From Desulfobacteraceae bacterium (GTDB lineage Bacteria > Desulfobacterota > DSM-4660 > Desulfatiglandales > B25-G16): a stretch of DNA of 9,214 nt. The notes beneath the pieces were generated by a model, which saw only the letters and a list, made by a program, of their open reading frames with translations, searched no databases and had not been told where the DNA came from. The position numbers were made by a program, and so were the translations under genes. Below are positions 6,114 to 9,214 of this stretch, one piece after another (the stretch's first letter is position 1; each line of letters begins with the position of its first letter). The stretch covers positions 1 to 9,214 of the forward strand of contig JAPVWE010000038.1 in assembly GCA_028572035.1 (NCBI GenBank), given 5' to 3'.

Positions 6114-6809
6114 ATGCCCACAAATAGCCCGAAAAAGATTGTCAATGTCAGGTTCAGGAGGGGTGGAAAGATCTATGAATTTTACACCGGTAACTTCGTC
6201 CTCAATGAAGGGGGTAAGGTGATTGTTGAGACCAGAAAGGGCATGGAACTGGGAACCGTGTGTAGCAAACCCAGACTCCAGGATGCCTCCATGCCGAATA
6301 GACCGATAAAGACAGTATTTCGCTTAGCCACAACTGAGGATATTGAAAAGAAGGAGAAAAACGAAAGGATTGAAGCAGAGGCTATTCAGTTCTGCAAGGA
6401 ACGGATAGATGATAAGACACTGCCCATGAATCTGATAGCCGCAGAGCTCTCCTTTGACGGGAGTAAACTTATCTTTTTTTATATTTCCAAAGCCAGGGTC
6501 GATTTCAGGGAATTGGTAAAAGATCTGGTTCAGAAGTTCCATACTCAGGTGGAGATGAGACAGATTGGCACCAGAGACTTAGCAAGGATGCAGGGTGGAC
6601 TTGGCCATTGCGGTCGCCAATTATGCTGCTCATCGTTTCTATCAAATTTTGAGCCCATTTCCATAAGAATGGCTAAAGAGCAAGACCTTTCGCTGAATCC
6701 AGGTAAGATCTCCGGTATATGTGGGAGATTGATGTGTTGTCTTGCATATGAATGCGGTACCTATATGAAAATGAAAAAAACCTCACGAGGAAAGAATGAG
6801 ACCAAGTAG
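6114..6809 (+). CDS. ricT: PSP1 domain protein of the RicT/YaaT family
   Basis: This 231-residue soluble protein carries a PSP1 domain. Residues 1-60 form a beta-rich N-terminal part (VNVRFRRGGKIYEF, KGMELGTV). The PSP1 core runs through IAAELSFDGSKLIFFYISKARVDFRELVKDLV to MRQIGTRDLARMQGG. The C-terminal part has the characteristic cysteines GHCGRQLCC (C166, C171, C172) and GICGRLMCC (C203, C208, C209), with C214 after. In Bacillus subtilis, RicT works with RicA and RicF in an Fe-S complex that promotes RNase Y-dependent RNA maturation; whether those partners exist here cannot be seen. The position between holB and metG is a conserved neighbourhood in many bacteria and supports the assignment. 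Its 3' end overlaps metG by 14 bases, implying coupled translation. Confidence 0.9.
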   Translation: MPTNSPKKIVNVRFRRGGKIYEFYTGNFVLNEGGKVIVETRKGMELGTVCSKPRLQDASMPNRPIKTVFRLATTEDIEKKEKNERIEAEAIQFCKERIDDKTLPMNLIAAELSFDGSKLIFFYISKARVDFRELVKDLVQKFHTQVEMRQIGTRDLARMQGGLGHCGRQLCCSSFLSNFEPISIRMAKEQDLSLNPGKISGICGRLMCCLAYECGTYMKMKKTSRGKNETK

Positions 6810-8685
6810 CCATACCACATTCTATATAACAACACCCATTTACTATGTAAATGCAGAACCACACATAGGGCATGCTTACTCCACTATTGTAGCCGATGTA
6901 ATCGCGAGATTTTATCGGCTGGCCGGTTTTGAGACCTTTTTCTTAACAGGCACAGATGAACATGGCAACAAGGTAGTAGAGGCAGCTGAAAAATCGGGTG
7001 AGACAGTCAAGGCATACGTGGACAGGATAAGCAAAACCTTTAAAGAGACCTGGCCCAAACTTAATATTACCAACGACTATTTTGTGCGCACCACTGATAG
7101 GAATCATCAAGACACAGTCAGGGAAATCCTCTCTAAGGTTTATGCAAAAGGAGATATATATTTCAGTGACTATGAGGGAAAATACTGTATCGGATGTGAG
7201 CGGTTTTATACAGATACTGAATTGGTACAAGATAAGTGCCCGATTCATATGAGTGAACCAAAGCTTATTAAGGAGGAGAACTACTTCTTCAGGATGAGCA
7301 GGTATCAGGATTGGCTCATAGGTTACATTGATAAACACCCTGACTTCATAAGGCCAGAGCGGTACCGAAACGAGGTTATGGCCTTTTTGAGGGTGCCACT
7401 CGAAGACCTCTGTATATCCAGGCCCAAGAAGAGATTATCCTGGGGCATCCCTCTTCCCTTTGATGAGAACTATGTAACCTATGTCTGGTTTGATGCCTTG
7501 ATTAACTATATATCAGCCCCTGGCTACCCGGAAGGGGAGAGGTTCAAGAAATTCTGGCCTGTTGCACAGCATATTATTGCCAAGGATATTCTAAAGCCCC
7601 ATGGTATATACTGGCCATGTATGCTCAAGGCAGCCGGGATTGAACCCTATCAGCATCTCAATGTCCACGGGTACTGGAATGTGGGTGCGGGGAAGATGTC
7701 AAAAAGCCTGGGAAATATAGTGCGGCCTCTGGATTTAGCCAGTCAATATGGCCTCGATGCCTTCAGGTATTTCTTGCTCAGGGATATGGTCTTTGGGCTT
7801 GATTCAGATTTTAGCGAAGAAGCCCTTGTGAGGAGGCTTAATGCTGATCTGGCAAATGATTTTGGGAACCTGGTCTCTAGATCCATGACCATGGCAGTCA
7901 ACTACTTTGAGGGGCTTCTCCCTGCCCCTGGTACCTTAGAAGAGGCGGACATCAGCTTAAAGGATGCTGCCCTCAAGGTGATCGAGGATTATAAGGATAT
8001 GATGAAGGAATTCGCCTTTCACAAGGCATTGATCACTGTCTGGGAGCTGATTGGCAGGGCGAATAAATATATTGATACCATGAAGCCGTGGGAGATGGCA
8101 AAATCAAACAGAGATCGCCTGGGTACGGTACTCAATACAATCACCGAGGCAATCAGAATAGTCTCAGTCCTCCTCTGGCCTGTTATGCCGCAGACAGCAG
8201 AAAAGATACAGGATCAGCTGGGATTGGGGATCGTTGGGGTGGAATTGGATCTTGCCAGTCTAAAGGAATGGGGAAGAATAAAACAGGTCAGGCCCATGTC
8301 CAAGGCCCCTCCCCTTTTCCCACGTGTGAAACGTGAAAAGGAGGAAAAGGTGAAGGAAAAAATGGAGCTGATTAACCTTGCAGACTTTCAGAGATTGGAC
8401 CTTCGAGTTGGGCTCATAAGGGAAGCAGAACCGATCCCCGGATCCAAAAAGTTGCTCAAACTGATTGTTGACATTGGAGAAGAGAGGACTATAGTGGCCG
8501 GACTGGCCACTGACTACCAGGTACATGAACTAAAAAATAAACAGGTGATAGTACTCGCCAACCTCAAGGCTGTCAAGCTTATGGGGGTTGAATCCCAAGG
8601 GATGATCCTTGCCGCAGAGGATGAAGGCGGGGTCTATCTCTTAATCCCCGATAAAGAAGGCAAAGCGGGAAGCATCATCAAATAA
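6796..8685 (+). CDS. metG: Methionyl-tRNA synthetase with C-terminal tRNA-binding domain
   Basis: MetRS charges tRNA-Met, including initiator tRNA, with methionine. The class I signatures are HIGH at residues 23-26 (EPHIGHAYS) and KMSKS at 300-304. A single zinc knuckle is formed by C131 and C134 (CIGC) with C148 and H151 (CPIH), a Cys-Cys-Cys-His set as in the Thermus-type enzyme. The anticodon-binding helical domain spans about 350-495. A charged linker (KREKEEKVKEKMEL) joins it to a Trbp111/EMAP-II-like OB domain from about 525 to the end (DFQRLDLRVG, GSKKLLKL), which is usually the dimerisation and tRNA-binding part. The 629 residues are slightly short but complete. ATG 6796 is preceded by GAGGA (6787-6791) at 4 bases and lies within the end of ricT. 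It is the last gene of the operon; no clear terminator follows. Confidence 0.96.
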   Translation: MRPSSHTTFYITTPIYYVNAEPHIGHAYSTIVADVIARFYRLAGFETFFLTGTDEHGNKVVEAAEKSGETVKAYVDRISKTFKETWPKLNITNDYFVRTTDRNHQDTVREILSKVYAKGDIYFSDYEGKYCIGCERFYTDTELVQDKCPIHMSEPKLIKEENYFFRMSRYQDWLIGYIDKHPDFIRPERYRNEVMAFLRVPLEDLCISRPKKRLSWGIPLPFDENYVTYVWFDALINYISAPGYPEGERFKKFWPVAQHIIAKDILKPHGIYWPCMLKAAGIEPYQHLNVHGYWNVGAGKMSKSLGNIVRPLDLASQYGLDAFRYFLLRDMVFGLDSDFSEEALVRRLNADLANDFGNLVSRSMTMAVNYFEGLLPAPGTLEEADISLKDAALKVIEDYKDMMKEFAFHKALITVWELIGRANKYIDTMKPWEMAKSNRDRLGTVLNTITEAIRIVSVLLWPVMPQTAEKIQDQLGLGIVGVELDLASLKEWGRIKQVRPMSKAPPLFPRVKREKEEKVKEKMELINLADFQRLDLRVGLIREAEPIPGSKKLLKLIVDIGEERTIVAGLATDYQVHELKNKQVIVLANLKAVKLMGVESQGMILAAEDEGGVYLLIPDKEGKAGSIIK

Positions 8686-8761
8686 CGCCCAGTATAGCTT
8701 CCCTAACTCCTCCAGTGTGTTGCATGAACCGAGATTATCAAAACTGCTTATCTTTTTCAAA

Positions 8762-8886
8762 CTAATACAAACGCACTAAAGTCGTTTACATTGTCATTGC
8801 GAGCCCGAAGGGCATGGCAATCTCGTTCTCTGTGAGATTGCTTCGTTTCACTCGCAATGACATTTCAATTAATGCGTCTATATTAG
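8762..8886. repeat. GTCATTGCGAG-type palindromic repeat with extended terminal inverted arms
   Basis: TGTCATTGCGAG (8792-8803) pairs perfectly with CTCGCAATGACA (8851-8862), and CAATCTC (8818-8824) with GAGATTG (8834-8840), around a 9-base loop. This core belongs to a dispersed GTCATTGCGAGG...GAAGCAATCTC repeat type seen in many bacterial genomes. The symmetry continues outward: CTAATACAAACGCA (8762-8775) matches the reverse complement of 8873-8886 at 12 of 14 positions, giving a unit of about 125 bp. It has no coding capacity. Confidence 0.75.
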
Positions 8887-8920
8887 ATAGGCATTCCTCG
8901 TATTGCCCTTTTTCTGTGAT

Positions 8921-9168
8921 AATACCAAGTTGCATTCAAACGGCTACTATTCATAAACGTCATTGCGAACGAATGTGAAGCAATCCCTGGCCCAGACCTG
9001 CCTATCTGTATGCGGTGAAGGAAAGGCATACATACAGAAGCAGTGGGAACAGTAGCATATTCAAATTATGTCGCGCTAGGGCGGGCTCAATAGGATAGAT
9101 TACCACGCCTGCCTGCCGGCAGGCAGGTCACTTCGCTCCTCGCAATGACATGATTGCAACTTGGTATT
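8921..9168. repeat. 248-bp composite repeat with 18-bp terminal inverted repeats
   Basis: The ends 8921-8938 (AATACCAAGTTGCATTCA) and 9151-9168 are reverse complements at 17 of 18 positions. Inside them are two inverted GTCATTGCGA arms (8959 onward, and 9149 reading backwards), an inverted pair GACCTGCCT (8995-9003) with AGGCAGGTC (9121-9129), and a small hairpin TCTGTATG (9005-9012) with CATACAGA (9031-9038). No open frame of note is present. The nested order suggests either one folded non-autonomous element or successive insertions. Confidence 0.65.
9108..9127. repeat. Perfect 20-bp palindrome inserted in the right GTCATTGCGAG arm
   Basis: CCTGCCTGCCGGCAGGCAGG is its own reverse complement. 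Read on the minus strand, it separates GAAGTGA from CGTGGTAATC. Removing it restores a normal GTCATTGCGAGGAGCGAAGTGA-CGTGGTAATC repeat arm. This supports a later insertion of a short palindromic unit. Confidence 0.7.
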
Positions 9169-9212
9169 TACCCTGTTAAATACGATTGCCATTTGTCTAC
9201 TCGTATTACCAA
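9162..9212. repeat. Incomplete hairpin-forming repeat at the window end
   Basis: TTGGTA (9162-9167) pairs with TACCAA (9207-9212), and ATACGA (9180-9185) with TCGTAT (9201-9206). The unpaired left-side insert contains ACCCTGTTAA. TATTTACCCTGTTA at 9165-9178 is identical to 4913-4926 beside tmk. The unit may continue past the window edge. Confidence 0.45.
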
Positions 9213-9214
9213 TA

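Larger units (their letters stand above)
8686..9214. other. Gene-free, repeat-rich intergenic region downstream of metG
   Basis: No protein or RNA gene is visible on either strand in these 529 bases. From 8762 onward nearly all of it is made of nested palindromic repeats described in separate entries. The first 76 bases after metG show no intrinsic terminator; the AGATTATC...TTATCTTTTT stretch near 8733-8757 does not pair well enough. The stretch 8887-8920 between two repeats shows nothing recognisable. Confidence 0.7.

Noticed and set aside
8733..8757. Possible terminator after metG (AGATTATC...TTATCTTTTT)
   Set aside because: Only about four base pairs form at the base of the stem before mismatches, so it is not a credible intrinsic terminator.

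Overview
The window is about 9.2 kb of bacterial chromosome of moderate to low GC. It looks like an anaerobe of the Desulfobacterota/deltaproteobacterial type. This is inferred from three things: the gene order tmk-holB-PSP1(ricT)-metG, an HgcAB-like corrinoid/ferredoxin membrane fusion typical of strict anaerobes, and intergenic repeats of the GTCATTGCGAG and CCTGCCGGCAGG kinds that are common in such genomes. The taxonomic call is tentative because no rRNA or full marker set is present.

Layout. Positions 1-24 are the 3' end of a tRNA (acceptor stem and CCA fit tRNA-Leu), followed by a strong intrinsic terminator (35-68). Positions 197-525 are a long imperfect palindrome flanked by TA, best explained as a gene-less, MITE-like element. 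It is followed by a short, unrecognised open frame (574-687) that ends in an ATGA overlap with the next gene. The first plus-strand cluster contains a class I SAM methyltransferase of the corrinoid-protein-associated type (684-1352), coupled by a second ATGA overlap to a membrane protein that fuses an HgcA-like corrinoid-binding domain to an HgcB-like ferredoxin (1349-2503). An O6-alkylguanine-DNA alkyltransferase (ogt, 2539-3021) comes next. thiL (thiamine-monophosphate kinase) is on the minus strand and converges on ogt with overlapping ends.

A well-formed sigma70-type promoter (4243-4271) precedes the second plus-strand operon: tmk (dTMP kinase, TTG start), holB (DNA polymerase III delta'), ricT (PSP1/YaaT family) and metG (methionyl-tRNA synthetase with a C-terminal tRNA-binding domain). 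These are housekeeping genes for dTTP supply, clamp loading, RNA processing and translation. A nested inverted repeat sits between tmk and holB and supplies the last codons and stop of tmk. The last 529 bases have no gene and are a patchwork of nested palindromic repeats.

Most interesting is the cpaM plus HgcAB-like pair. It resembles the mercury-methylation system HgcA/HgcB but departs from it in the corrinoid cap motif and in one ferredoxin cysteine motif. It is probably a corrinoid methyl-transfer and electron-transfer module of unknown substrate rather than a mercury methylator. Translational coupling to a dedicated SAM methyltransferase suggests that SAM could charge the corrinoid. The repeats are also informative: one 20-bp palindrome appears to have been inserted into an older repeat.
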